Notes: generated by a model not told the origin, from the sequence alone. A stretch of 64,000 bases of DNA from Holtermannia corniformis (GCA_001599935.1 BCIJ01000012.1:284483-348482); one strand, 5' to 3'. Positions 1 through 11,514 are shown, numbered from the stretch's first letter. Translations and numbers: made by a program.

Positions 1-407
1 AAGACTATCGACAAAAAGGTCACCGCCCTCGACAGTAAAGTCACCAATGTCGAGGCCGATGTCGGGAGCTTGAAGACGATTGTGATCAGCTCGCAGCAGG
101 GGATGGCCAAGGTTCGTGGTTGCATGCATAGACGGCAACTCGCTAATCTGAGGCCCTCACGTCAGCACGTCAATCGCATTCAGTCGCAGTCTCTTCTGAA
201 CGCGCCCGTCCTGCTACCTCTGCTCCCCAGCTAGACATCCCCATCAGAGATGCACGGGACGTCGGCAAGCTTACGAGCCGACAAATCGACAAGGTTTCCG
301 GCGCGTATGAACTTGGCATTGCGGTTCATGACTCCCTCGCGACCAAGCGACTTCAGATCCAAGACTACTTGGGGGTATTCGTGGCAGCAGATGCCGCCGC
401 CGAGTAA
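1..407 (+). CDS. 3' end of a truncated gene, coiled-coil protein
   Basis: Only the C-terminal part lies in the window. The frame is open from base 1 to a GT at 112 and encodes a charged, heptad-like stretch (KTIDKKVTALDSKV...), consistent with a coiled coil. An intron from 112 to about 230 (ending CCCCAG) joins it in phase to an exon at 231 that starts LDIPIRDARDVGKL and stops with TAA at 405-407. About 95 residues are visible and no known domain is recognised. The splice is inferred from matching phase and GT/AG ends. The gene starts outside the window, so function cannot be assigned. Confidence 0.5.
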
Positions 408-1016
408 CGCGCCCTTCTTGGCTCATTTGTACTATAACGACCTATGCCTAGACGTGACGATGCTACGACCCATGCCTTGTGATCCAGCCTGACGGCTCAA
501 GTGTTATGGCTAAAGTTCTTTCGTGCAGGATCCTTGCCGAGACCCGCAGGCTGTAGACTGATCGGATGATTAACTAGCGCTCTGTAGTTAGATGCATGCC
601 CTGACATTGCTAGCATCGACACGGGTAGAGAATATGCGACGCCTTGAATCATCAAGCGTATACATAGCTGCGCGAGGTCGGTGGCTTCGAGCAGTGGCGC
701 CGAGCGTTGGAGAGTCGAAACCAAAAAGACCATCGACGCGGGACCGCGCTCTTGCGACTAGCACTGCGGCGGCTTTGATGCTCACAGCACGGTTGTCTGG
801 TATGTTACCGATGTTAGCTGACAGGGAGCGCAACGTGCCATCTCCGAAGTGCCTTCTCGAAAGTCAGACGTTCAGCCATCGGGAGGCAGGCTGAAAACGC
901 CTTTGAAAGTCGGTAGATGTTCCGCAAGATCCGGGATCCGAAACGCCAGAATCGCGGCAGACAGCGTCATACAGCGCAAAAAAGAGCAGCGTAAACAGGA
1001 AAATTATAGAGACCGC
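408..1016. other. Non-coding stretch, nothing recognised
   Basis: About 600 bases between the truncated gene and the next plausible ATG. Short open frames exist on both strands, but none has an ATG start together with splice signals or family resemblance. Part of it may be the 5' leader of the orphan gene that follows. Confidence 0.4.
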
Positions 1017-1499
1017 ATGCCGACCGATGCTGCCGTTGCTGTGTGTAAAAGCGTCTGCTCTCTAGCTGCTTACTCGACTCTTCCCAGATTTATCACGATG
1101 ACTACCTTGGGACCGTTGGAACCTGACAAGGGCTCCATGACACTCACGGTTAACGGCGAAATCTTTACAGTGACGGGCAAGCCGCCGAGCGTCAGCCAAG
1201 CCTGCGCCAAGTTGGGTCTAGATGAACGGTCGGCCAGCTGGCAAGCGTACGAATTGTGGTCAGCGCGCCACCATCCGTACCCTGGCCAACCCAAGAACCA
1301 TCCCAGCGTCCAGGCATACCGCTTAGACCCTAACAACTACACATTCGAAGTCGAGTCTGACAATACCTCGATAGCGAAAACCGCTGGCATTGCGGCCTGG
1401 AAACAGTCGTGGCAGACTGCCGACAGTTCGGACAAGAATGCCTGGGTCAAGACGAACACTGACTATGACGGGGGATTTGAACTGCATGCATCCGTCTAG
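1017..1499 (+). CDS. Orphan hypothetical protein
   Basis: An open frame with an ATG at 1017 and a second ATG at 1098. The stop is TAG at 1497-1499. The second ATG gives about 133 residues beginning MTTLGPLEPDKG. Either start is possible, and a short intron between them (GTGTGT near 1040 to TTCCCAG near 1087) cannot be excluded. No family is recognised. The composition is soluble and globular, rich in Trp, Tyr and Asn, with no signal peptide or membrane segment. It converges on the CDP-diacylglycerol synthase gene, and the two stop codons share the palindrome CTAG. A chance frame remains possible because no homologue is known. Confidence 0.4.
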   Translation: MPTDAAVAVCKSVCSLAAYSTLPRFITMTTLGPLEPDKGSMTLTVNGEIFTVTGKPPSVSQACAKLGLDERSASWQAYELWSARHHPYPGQPKNHPSVQAYRLDPNNYTFEVESDNTSIAKTAGIAAWKQSWQTADSSDKNAWVKTNTDYDGGFELHASV

Positions 1500-3687
1500 A
1501 TTTTGATGCCCTGACCCTCGAGGTAGCGCTTGAGATCTGTCAAGAGCTCGAGCTGCTCGTTGACGTCGAGGCCGGTCACGATGGTTTGAAGGACCGAGCC
1601 GACCGTCGCGAATTGAACCTATGCGAGCGTCAGTCTTGCCCACCCCAAAACTCGGATAACTGACCCGGACAAGCGAGCTGTAGTAGACGTAGCTAAACAA
1701 GCCCATCAAGAACTGGCAGTCCATCCGATCCGTCATCCCGCCGTGACCTGGGATCGAGTGGCCAAAGTCTTTGATGTTGAACGCGCGCTTGAAGCCCGAA
1801 GCGAAGAAACCGCCAAACGGTGCGACGAGCGATGCGAATGTGGCCATGAACAGGGCGTGGATCTGGAACGGGGCGTACTGGATCGGCTTTGGGGCGCGCC
1901 CGAGAACGGTCGTGAGGATGCTTCGGAGAGGACCGGTGATCTCGTGCGCGCGGTAGATGAACACGGGGTTGAGCTTGCACTGGACGTGGGAGAAGACGTT
2001 TGTGCCGAGGTCGCGCGCGGGGCAGACCATGTAGTTGAACCGCATGAAGAACGTGCTCCACTGGTGGTGTCAGTTCCGTGCTAGGGGGACACGCCGCACT
2101 CACAGCGAGCGCAAAGATCAGAGTGCAGATGAAAGCGCCAACAAAGCCCTCGACCGTCTTCTTTGGGCTCAGCTTGATCAACGGGGTCCGACCGAAAGCC
2201 TTGCCTGCAGAGCGTCAGTTCTCCATCTAGACTTTGCTCGGCCGACGCACCGCAAATGTACGCCATGACGTCGTTGCAGATCACGAGCGATGCCGGGACA
2301 AAGAACCAGATAAGGCCTTCAAGAATGTTGTTGACGATAAAGTGGCTCGAGACGACAATGACCAAGAGGGACATGTGGACCCAGCAAAAGAGGGCGAATT
2401 GCTGGCGGAGGTACTGCTTTTGCAGGTTGGCGACAAAGCCGACGAAGCCTGGCGGGTCAGCTTTGTAGTACATACCTGAAAGGACTCACCGACAACGTAG
2501 AGCATGAAGGAGATGAACCGGTGGTTCTTTGCAAACGGCAAAAAGTAGGCGTCGACAAAGACAATGTGCTGCCGGGTTAGCTGTGAACAAGGTGATCAAA
2601 GGTAACACACCTTGAAGTAGTAGATGATCGACTCGCCGTACAGGAAATAGTTGGTCACGACGAAAAAGTACCTAAACGCGTCAGCGAGATCAACCACCCT
2701 CCGGTGACGTACCAGTTGAGCGTCTTGCTCCAGCGATCACCTTTGCCGTTCTCGGCACCGGGTTGTGGCGAGCCGTCTGTGATGTGAGCGGGTGTTGGCA
2801 CTAGCAGGCGACTCACGGTTCGAGAGCTCGAACAGGGCCGTGACTTCCTTGTACACGAGGGTCTGGCAAAGCATGACAAGCAGGATCATGTAGGGGTGAC
2901 CCATGCACAGGAGTGCGATGAAGCCAAAGATCATGATAAACGTCCACACGGTGCGCTCGACCGCGTTCTGATTCTTCTTGACGACAATCGGGAGTGGCGG
3001 AGGATGCCGTCCGACGCCGGCAATGATGCGCTCGCCATCCCTGCCCTGACCCGGCGCAAGCCCATCCTGGAACTTGACTTCTTTGCTTGGGCTCTGTGGG
3101 TTGGGCGGTGGGGTAAAGTCGGCTGGGGTGGGCCGCTTGCGGTTTGGGTTGAGCTCTGGCGTGCTCGGAGTTGGGAGTGTTGGCAGAGCGGGGCTGAAGG
3201 GGAGCGAAGCGGGTACGGGACGAAGTTTCGAGGCAGTGGCAGACGTAGGCTCTGCAGCTGGCTTTGACGCTTCGACGGCTGGCAAGGCCTCTTTGACGCC
3301 GTTGATGACCTTTGCGCCGTTTGCTTGCACACTCTCCACGGCCGCAGCGACGGGCTCGATCAAGGCTGGGACGCCGTTCTGTGCGACGACCTCGACGGCA
3401 GCTGCCACGTTGTCAACCACCGTGTCTTTCACGCCGTTGGTGGACGGAACAGCACTCTCGGCCGCTCTGGCGAGCTTTGCTGCCCTCTTCTTGGCCGCTT
3501 TCGACAGCGGTACGACCTTTGGCTTCTCTGACCTGGTGATCCATCTCGTTAGCGAGTGCATTCCCGAGCTCCCGGAAGCTCACGACGCCGGCTCCACGTC
3601 CTCGACCTCGTCCTCTTCGCTCTCTACCTCGTCGATCGCGTCCCCGAGGGCCTCGAACGCGCCTCTGGAGAACACTTGACGCGACAT
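1496..3687 (-). CDS. CDS1: CDP-diacylglycerol synthase (phosphatidate cytidylyltransferase)
   Basis: Makes CDP-diacylglycerol from phosphatidate and CTP in the ER membrane, the precursor of phosphatidylinositol, phosphatidylserine and cardiolipin. The family signature is complete near 1730-1810 on the complement: [19 protein letters not shown] followed by MTDRMD. Upstream are several hydrophobic segments, including LIFALAVS and [20 protein letters not shown], and the conserved [12 protein letters not shown]. The N-terminal ~200 residues are hydrophilic and rich in Ala, Pro and Lys, longer than in yeast. The start ATG is at 3687-3685. The first intron is 3533-3583, with branch site GCTAACG. 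The last exon encodes [11 protein letters not shown]...LEGQGIKI and stops at 1496-1498. The gene is divergent from POL31, with 175 bp between starts. Confidence 0.93.
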
Positions 3688-3862
3688 TGCGTATGGAAGA
3701 AAGCTGAGAACGAGTTTGTGAACGGATGCGTTATGACGCCTTATCAATCAGAGCCGAGGGGTTAAGCTACCACGTGGTAAATGACGTGGCGCCACATCAT
3801 CAAACGCGTCGAACGGCAGCCCCGACTTTGTCGACTGTCGATTCAACCGAGTACACGTCGAG

Positions 3863-5530
3863 ATGAGCGAGCTGGAGCCACTGCCAGCGCCGAGAGAGAG
3901 CCAGCTGCATCGCCGCAATGCCGCTTTCGACCCGCTCGCTCTACTCTCCGACCCGCTCAAGATCGCAACCACTTCACGGTCCTACGCTCACCAGTATGCC
4001 AACATTTACTTTATCCGCCTCGTCGAGCTCCGCGATGAGGTCATGAGACGGGCGCAAGAACGGTGGTCGCATGTTCAGGGTGGGAAGCTTACAGCCGACA
4101 GTCAAGAGCTGACGACACAGGCAAACCGGTGCTGCTCCCGCGCATCCTCAACCTCCAGCGTGGTCAGCTATGCTTTATCGTCGGCACGGTGTATATGGAG
4201 ATGCCTCTCAAGCCGAATGTGCTCGAGGAGCTCGCGAGAGATGTGCGCGGATATCGTGACGGCCAAAGCTGACGATCACAGCAATGGGTCCCGCCACCGG
4301 CACCGAGACCAAAGTTTTACTCGGCTCAAGACAGTATACACCTCGAGGATGAGTCGGGTCGTGTCAACCTGGTCGGCGAGCGCATGCGGATCGAGCGGGA
4401 TCGTGTCGGGGGCGGGTTTGTGACTGGTTGGTCGGTCGAGTAGCGTGCGCTTGTGCTGATATTGCTAGGCGTCATCATGGCCGCGCTCGGGATGGAGACG
4501 GCTCAAGGCGATTTCGAAGTGATTGATCTCTGCTTCGCTGGCCTGCCAGAGCTCCCGACACCAACTGTCGATGTCAAAGGCAAAGGCAAAGCCGTCGACG
4601 AGGCCGAAAAGACGTGGGTCGCGCTCGTATCAGGGTTATCCGTCGGTGCCGAGGACACGCCTGCCGATCTCCGCGCACAGCTGCTCGTCGAGTGGTTGAT
4701 CGGAGAATCTGGCGGAGACGAGGACCGGGGCGAGAGCGCAAAGATTGCACGGTTGATCCTCGCCGGCAACTCGCTCGCGCAACCCGTTCGCGGCGAAGAC
4801 GACAAGATCCCTAGACGGTTCGCAAACCCGAAACAACAAATCTACACCACCTCGCCTACGAAGACCCTGACGGCGCTCCTACGCGACATCCTCGGCACTT
4901 CACTCCCCATCCACATCTTGCCTGGTCCAGCTGATCCAGCCGGTGCCACGCTCCCTCAACAAGCGCTACCGAAAGCAATGTTTGCCGGTGCCGGACCGGG
5001 TTTGAGCATGTCGACGAACCCTGCATGGCTCGAAATTGGCGGCCGGAGCTTTCTCGGCACGGCAGGTCAGACCATTGACGATATCTTCAAATACCTGCCA
5101 TCGAGCTCGCGACTGGCCATGGCGAGACGAACGCTCGAATGGCGCCATGTGGCTCCTACAGCGCCAGATACACTCTGTGCGTCTGACGCTGCAATTCCTC
5201 GCATAGCTGACTCTCGCAGGGTGCTACCCGTTCCCCGACAACGACCCGTTCATCCTCAAACACAGACCCGACGTCTATTTCATCGGGAATCAACCCGAGT
5301 TTGAAACATGTACAGTCGGTGGTCAGTCTTACGCTTCGTCGTAGCTGTACTGATGCCATGCAGACGCGGAAACCCCGACGCGCATCATACTGCTTCCGTC
5401 CTTCAAGCAGACGGGGACGGTCGCGCTCGTGTGTCTCGAGACGCTCGAGTGCAGGCTGGTGCAGATTGACGCGCCCGTTTGGGCGGGAGAACCGGGCGTA
5501 CAGGGGGATGCGATGGATTTGGGAGAGTGA
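3863..5530 (+). CDS. POL31: DNA polymerase delta small (B) subunit
   Basis: Regulatory subunit (POLD2, Pol31, fission yeast Cdc1) that links the catalytic subunit of replicative polymerase delta to its other subunits in the nucleus. The N-terminus carries the family block HQYANIYFIRLVELRDEV, then PVLLPRILNLQRGQLCFIVG. Further matches are MAALGMETAQGDFEVIDLCF, HILPGPADPAGATLPQQ, GTAGQTIDDIFKYLP and the C-terminal YPFPDNDPFIL and YFIGNQPEFET. This is the inactivated phosphoesterase fold typical of B subunits. Introns include 4080-4120 (branch GCTGACG), one ending near 4280 and one ending near 4469. Two further short introns lie near 5176 and 5320. The stop is TGA at 5528-5530. Start and stop are both clear. 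Confidence 0.93.
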
Positions 5531-6160
5531 TGGATATGTGCTATAGTGTGGGCCGCTGGAGCAGCTTCAAGTGCCGTTGACGACGGCTACGAGTATCGTG
5601 GCCGATGGTAATGGCCCGAAATGGCTGCATTTGGTATCTCACGACTTTGAAAGCAGCTTGCCTCGTGCCAACCAGCCGGCCGACAGACTCGTAAGGTTGG
5701 GCAGTAGGTAGCCTGCCGAGATCGACCAGAGTGGACCGGCTTATCACCAAGAATCACGGCTTGCGAGTGCTCCAGACTGGCGATGAGAGCGCCATGCTCA
5801 GGCACAGTACAGTCACTGCAGATCACAAAGCGAGCAGCAAAGGGCACAGTACGAAGGACGTCGGATCCAGGTCGACGGCACACCGTAGGATGACCTTTGA
5901 GTTCTGGAGAGGAACTGTGCACACGTCAGGGCTAGAGCCTGGACACCCCTCATGAGTGACACAGCGCGTGGCACAGCAGTAACCTTGCCAAGTGGTTACA
6001 CCTACTGTGCCATCACATGTGGGACCCTACTCATCTGCGAATAGCATAGAAGCGCTGGGGATGTGTTGCATGAGGGATAGGTCACGGCGTTCCAGACCGG
6101 TGGTCCCCGGACGTCAGTCACAGCTGGGATATATTGTGCTGTTGCAGTGGTGACTTCAAG

Positions 6161-6243
6161 TCCCTCTTAGCTCAGTGGTAGAGCGCGTCACTAGTATCAT
6201 GTGACCTATGACGAGGTCCTCTGTTCGATCCAGGGAGCGGGAA
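6161..6243 (+). tRNA. tRNA-Thr (anticodon AGT) with an 11-nt intron
   Basis: A full cloverleaf can be drawn. The acceptor strand TCCCTCT (6161-6167) pairs with AGCGGGA (6236-6242), with one mismatch, and the discriminator base is A at 6243. The D arm is GCTC/GAGC. The anticodon stem is CGTCA/TGACG. The T arm is CTCTG-TTCGATC-CAGGG. The anticodon loop holds 18 instead of 7 bases. Placing the intron one base 3' of the anticodon, as is universal for nuclear tRNA introns, gives anticodon AGT at 6193-6195 and intron TCATGTGACCT. The A and B boxes are intact and a T5 tract follows. Confidence 0.9.
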
Positions 6244-6248
6244 GCAGC

Positions 6249-6253
6249 TTTTT
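6249..6253 (+). terminator. RNA polymerase III terminator of tRNA-Thr
   Basis: A run of five T begins 5 bases after the tRNA discriminator base. This is the standard Pol III termination signal and supports the tRNA call. Confidence 0.8.
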
Positions 6254-7191
6254 GCATGTTGCGATGTTGTGTAACACAATATCAAGCTTGGGACAGCTCC
6301 CAGCAGCGCCCGGCGATGCTGTAGTATTTTGCGCGGTTTCTACACCGTCTCGCGCGTAAGTTATCGTCAGTCCGAACTCAAATCGGCCAAAACACGTGAC
6401 AGCTACTGGCAAGTGGCTGCTCCCATCGCTCTTTGCTGCTCGCCGCGGGTCTCTTCCTCTGGAAGATGATCTACAGCTAACTGCGATACCTGGCGTTCAT
6501 ATACAGTGAGCGTCGAGGGACTAGATCGCTCGATTTTGCGCTCAGGCGTCAGTGCCGCTTGTGATGACAATCGACGTGCTGTCGTGAATAGAGGCGGTTG
6601 GCGATGCGGTGCGCGATGAGATACAGTCTTCGGACGTTGGTGAATGGTGTAGCATGGTAGACGAACCAGAGCACATCGCCAGACGGATAGGGGTCAAAGC
6701 ACTCGTACTGAGCGAAAGGGGTTGACGATCACCAGTAGTGGCATTCGCTCTTCTCCCGTGGTAGCACCTTGACTCCCTCTCGGCGACGTCTACTGTTGCC
6801 AGCTGCGTGTACCCTACTCAAGTGCTCATACCCGTCTGCCGATGCCCACGTCCACAGCCCATCCTTTCACCCCTATCCAAACCCTAATCACACCGTCAAC
6901 TGCTGCAATCATTTCGACTGGCGTCTCCAGCGCTCACCGCGAGCTGGCGATCCACCTGTCACAACATGTCATGCCTCCCTTGATACAGATCCGCATGCAT
7001 CACCCCTGAGCGCGGTGAAACGGCAGGCGAGACGGTGTTGACGGCGCCGGCTAGCGTGATGGCCGCACCTGTCAGCACCTCGTCAAGCTGTCAAGCCCCT
7101 TTCACGCCGCCGCCTTTGGGTATAACACGGCGCGGGCTGGGATGCATCTTGTCCACTTCTGTCCAGCCGATACTGATCAGGCTAGGCCAGC

Positions 7192-8268
7192 ATGCTCACT
7201 TCTCGCCGTGTCCAGCCCGTTGCGCGCCCGATCGACAAGGAGAATGTTCAGCCGCGGGCGAAGCGTCAGCGCGGTTTGCCGTATGCGCGCCCATCAAAGC
7301 AGGCCGGGAAAGGCAAGGCCAAGGCCAAGCCTACAGCGCTCACTCTCCGACCGGTGCCATCCCGTTCGAGCCCACCCAGAGAGGCTCGGATCCCACTGCG
7401 GCTGCCGCGGCCGGCGATCCCGCCCGTGCAGGATCATGCCCTAGCTGGGGTCGATCCGTCGCTGTACGGTGTGGTGAGTCTAGTCTTGTCCATCGAACCA
7501 AGCTAATCTACAGCCCGTCTACTATGTCCTGTCCAAGCTGCTGCCGTCGCTGCCCGCTTTCCTGGTCGCAGCAAGCCAGTACCGCCCCCTGCCATTCCCG
7601 CACCCGTTTTCCACAGCGTCGTCTACCCAGCCTCCTCGCCTCGATGGCCTGCCCTCGCATGTCCCTTTCCACCTCCCACCCAGCAACCAGCGCGTCAAAC
7701 CCGGCGACGAGCCCGACGTGTGCTTTGCCATCACAGGCGGTAAAGGCGACCGGGGGATGCTCGTTCCCGCCCAGTAAGTGGCGCCGGCGTGATCCGAGCT
7801 TGCGCTGATCATCCCAGTCGGCTGGTGTACGCAGCCCAGTGCGCAAACTACCCGTCAGCAACGCCAACATCTCCCGTGGAATCAACGTCGTCAGCGGCGT
7901 CGACGTCCATGTCGCTCGACTCGCCGCCACCCGTGACGGCGAGCAATGGCATCGTCTCGCTCCCACTGGTCCCGCTCCACCTCCCGTCACCAGAGACGTT
8001 CCCACTGCTTCACACGGCACTGTACCACAAGTCGCCTACCAACCTGACGAGATCCCTGGTCAAGACCGACGACATTGCCAACCTCGACAACCGCGAGCTG
8101 CTCGACACGCTCGCACGGGTCCATGGCCTGTGGGCAAACGTGTGCGCTCTGGGCGTTCAAGGTGAGGAAGTGTGGGATGCCATGGGCCAGGCGTGGCGTC
8201 AGGTCGTCGACGTGCTGAGAGAACGAGAGGGCGTTGTAGTCAACCCGGGTGTCAAACAGGAACAATAA
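7192..8268 (+). CDS. CLP1: Clp1 (clampless) homologue, sexual development regulator
   Basis: Clp1 is needed for clamp-cell formation and growth of the dikaryon in Coprinopsis and Ustilago, where it acts with the b/A mating-type homeodomain pathway. Family blocks recognised here are PVYYVLSKLLPSLPAFL, LPSHVPFHLPPSNQR, FAITGGKGDRGMLVPAH, RLVYAAQCANYP and SLPLVPLHLPSPETFPLLH, followed by LARVHGLWANVCALGVQGE. The N-terminus is basic and rich in Lys and Arg (KENVQPRAKRQRG), consistent with nuclear location. Introns begin GTGAGT near 7472 and GTAAGT near 7773, with branch sites GCTAATC and GCTGATC. The start is ATG at 7192 and the stop TAA at 8266-8268. It ends 11 bases from the convergent neighbour. 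Identification rests on remembered family blocks. Confidence 0.72.
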
Positions 8269-8279
8269 TGCACATATGT

Positions 8280-11200
8280 CTAGTCGAGCGGACCGTTGCA
8301 CTCGCGCGGCGCTGCACCGGGTTGGAGAGGGAACGGGCCGATATACCACCCTTTGAGACTGGCAACGCGTTTCATCGTTGGTTTCGGCGGCGGCGGGTTG
8401 ATGGCGGGGCTCGCTTTCGATACCGTCGACGGCTGCGTCGATGGCGTCGGGGACGGCTCTGGCTTGGCATACACACGGCGACCGATACAGACTGCTCGTC
8501 AGCTCGGCCTGTGCTCGACGTACGTACAGAATCCAAAGCCTTCCAGCTTGAGCTCGACCGTCAGCGGCGCCGTACCAGACCGTACGCCAAGCACATCCCC
8601 ATGCTGCGTCGTGAGCTCAATCTTGTCGGCCGAGCGCGGTTTGCGCTTGACGATGATGCGGCCGTCGGATCCGAGCGCGAGGATCGCCAGCGCCGTATTC
8701 GGTTCGAGTGTGATGCGCTAGACGTCAGCGGCTGTCTGTTCAAAGCGACTCACCGGAAGCGACGTGGCAGGCAGCTGTACCGGCATAGCGACCGTCATGA
8801 CCGAGTTGAACCTAACGTCAGCAACGTCCAACCTCGGTGAGCTTACTCTGGATTGCCCGACCAGATCCGGCCAGCTCGCTCATTCATCAGATCGACTTGA
8901 GCACGACACGCCGCAAGGCTATTCTTCCACGGCGTCGACGGGTTACAGGGGAACGCCGGGATGGGATCCGCGTCCGGACCGACCGAGAGCGTGTAGAAAG
9001 GCGAGAGGAAGGCCTCGGATGCTACCCCATCAGTCTGACCATTGCCAACCAACACTCACGTCTCGTCGATATCTCTGTCTGCGGCAAGCGCTCGAGTGGC
9101 GTCGCCTTTTGCTGCAGCTCGCCAAGCGCGTAATCTGCCGATAGATGCAGCTTGGCACCCTGGTGCACCAGCGCGTGCCACACTTCACCGCCATCTTCGA
9201 TATGATACCGCATGGCCGTCAGTCGGTCTTTAAACGTCGTCGTCTCGCGCTTGTAGGGCATCGAGATCTGAGGGTAGCCCTCATCGAGTCGTGCGCCGGT
9301 CGAGACTGGCCGCATCGGTGGGCGTAATGCTTCGGCGTGGACGATACGCCGGGGCACATCGACCGAACGCTGCGAGGTGAGCTACGGCAGAGGCACGAGG
9401 ACAACCCACGTTACAGTTGGAACAGACCCATGCAGCCCATTTGGACCGCTCGGATGCTTTGCCGCAATAAGAGCATACGAACCCGCGCCAGTAATCCCGC
9501 CCTGGCGAGTCGGACCCGACCGGGGGCGACGGGCGCAACAGCGTACCAAACGTACTTGGACTGATCCGTGATCTCGGCCGTGGAGTCCCAAGCGTGGGAT
9601 CGGTCGGTCCAAGCGTCGCTGCGAGAGATCAGCAACACTCGACGGCGTCGACGCAGACTGACTGGTACCGGCGGGATCCCTGAAATAGTCGTCGCACCGC
9701 TCGTTGAGACACATGGCCGTCTTGTATACCTTTTCCGAGCCCTTGCCGCACGTCGGGCACTTGTACGACAGTGAATCGGGGTTATCATGCACGGTGCTGC
9801 TGATGGCGTCGACGGCCCACTTGTCAGGTTTGGTCGGACTGGCCGGCAGTTTGGCGCTAGTCCACCACATGGCCTGGCCTTCAGGACACCACTGGAAGCG
9901 AAACTTCCAGTGGACGTCGTCGGTCGCGCCGCTGAGATCCGTTGGCTCGAGCTAGGGGTGTCAGTGAGCGAGTTGCGAGCGGCGTGGCGTACCCATGCAT
10001 CAACGAGCCAAAACCAGCCAAAGACGACAAACGCTCTGGGCAGCTTGAACGGCAACAGGGTGCAGTCCTGACCTGCTGCAAGGGCGACGGGTGAGCGCAT
10101 GCCGTGAGCGAGTAGTAAGGACGTGATGACGGGCAGTTCGTGTACAAGCTGGTGGGAAGTGCTCTGGCGCGGCGCAGTCTTGGAGCTCTCTGGACTCGAT
10201 GCAGCATCGCGCCGTGCTGGTCCGTTTGACCCGGCGCGCTTCCTTGCGGGACCACTGAGGTGGTGAGTTGAGATCGTATCATGCGTCACCACTCACAGCT
10301 GGGCTATGACTGTCCCGACATCCTCGCCTTCACCCCAAAGCCCCCCGCAGCCGCCTTCGAGGATGATGGCTCGCGCAGCGCCACCGCCGCCCATCTCGAC
10401 CGAGCCACCGTGCGTCCTGACCGGCGCTCTCATATACTCCAAGCTGGCAAACAGCGCGCGACGCGTGTCAGCCCACACGGGCACCGGATTGAGCATTGGC
10501 ATCATCGGCTTGTTCGCGTTCGCCGCAACGCACTTGGCGTACTCGGCGTCTTCGGATTTTGGCGGGGGCTTTGGCGGCAGAGTCGGTGGTTTAGGTCGTG
10601 CGACGGGCATCGGCAATGGGATCGGTGTTGGTGCCGGTACCGGCGTCGGCGAACCATTGTCAATGACGGTTTCCGGATCGACCTCGCCCGTCTCGCTCAG
10701 CCTGCGCTTCTTCTTGACGCGTTTGCCGCGGCCTTCGTCTGGTGATGGACCTGGCTCGGGGCCTGCGCTGCCTTCGGCTGACTGCGGCGTGGAGGCGACA
10801 AACTGACTGGGACGCCGTCGTTTGCCTGCGGGCTTGAGCGGAGCCCACGTCCCCGAGGGTTCACACCGGTGCTCGCGAGATGCACAGCGGGTGCAGGCGG
10901 GCCACTTGCGGTCACAGAACTGAGCAATCTGTGGGTTGGCGCAGACCTTGCAGGACGGCGGGATGATGTATGCGACGTGCACTGGGTGAAACGTCAGGTC
11001 GTGCAAGCGATTGGATATACATACAGTCTTCCTGCTCGACGCCAGCCCAGATGCTGGCCGTGTCGACCCTCTCGTCGAGGTCGTCTGGGAGGAATTCAGG
11101 CCGGCAGAGTGTACCCGGGGCGATCGGGTCAAACACGGGCTGTTGAGCGGTACAGTAGAAGGAAGGGTTGATCTTTGTCGCGTTAGGAGGGTAGACTGCG

Positions 11201-11514
11201 CCTCGCGGGGGATGGTATGGTGGTTTGGCGTGCGGCGGAGGGCACAGCGCAATGCTGAGTGCTGTCAGCGAGGGGTATGAATCACTATAAACTTACCCAG
11301 CATGCTTGGTGATGAGCGCAGCACGATTGAAGCCCTTGGCCTTGGGTCCAGTGCTGCTGCTCGCTGCTGCACCGTCGACAGCACGCTCGAGCACGAGCTG
11401 ACCGCCGTTGTCATAGTCGAACCGGAGCGGGTTGAGGCCCACAGAGAGAGCGGGGATGGCAGCAGGAGCAGTAGGACCCGAGCCGTTGGCCTGTGCAGGC
11501 TCTTGCCCGTCCAT
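8280..11514 (-). CDS. Large Cys-rich protein resembling fungal AlkB-like 2OG-oxygenase family, catalytic motif not seen
   Basis: Starts at ATG 11514-11512 (MDGQEPAQANG). A Cys cluster near 10890-10960 has the spacing C-X2-C-X8-C-X6-C-X2-C-X6-C, near but not equal to Zn2Cys6. A Lys/Arg-rich stretch (GKRVKKKRR) follows. Two more zinc-ribbon-like pairs occur: YKCPTCGKG...MCLNERC near 9720-9770 and FVCSYCGKAS...WVCSNC near 9430-9500. The C-terminal third (MRYHIEDGGEVWHALV, FLSPFYTLSVGPDAD, FNSVMTVAM, LTTQHGDVLGV) resembles a large family of fungal AlkB-like proteins, but the expected HxD iron-binding pair after FNSV is not visible. The last exon gives YAKPEPSPTPS... and stops at 8280. At least six introns are needed. 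Function is unknown; a chromatin or DNA-binding role is a guess. Confidence 0.55.

Larger units (their letters stand above)
5531..7191. other. Long intergenic region holding one tRNA gene
   Basis: About 1.66 kb between POL31 and the Clp1 homologue. Apart from tRNA-Thr at 6161-6243, no frame with an ATG start and family resemblance is seen on either strand. The last several hundred bases are probably the promoter and leader of the Clp1 gene, which is regulated in known species, but no binding site is identified with confidence. Confidence 0.5.

Noticed and set aside
1323..2181. Alternative frames downstream of the CDP-DAG synthase signature
   Set aside because: They continue past splice donors. 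After removing the intron with branch CTGACG the correct frame ends at 1496.
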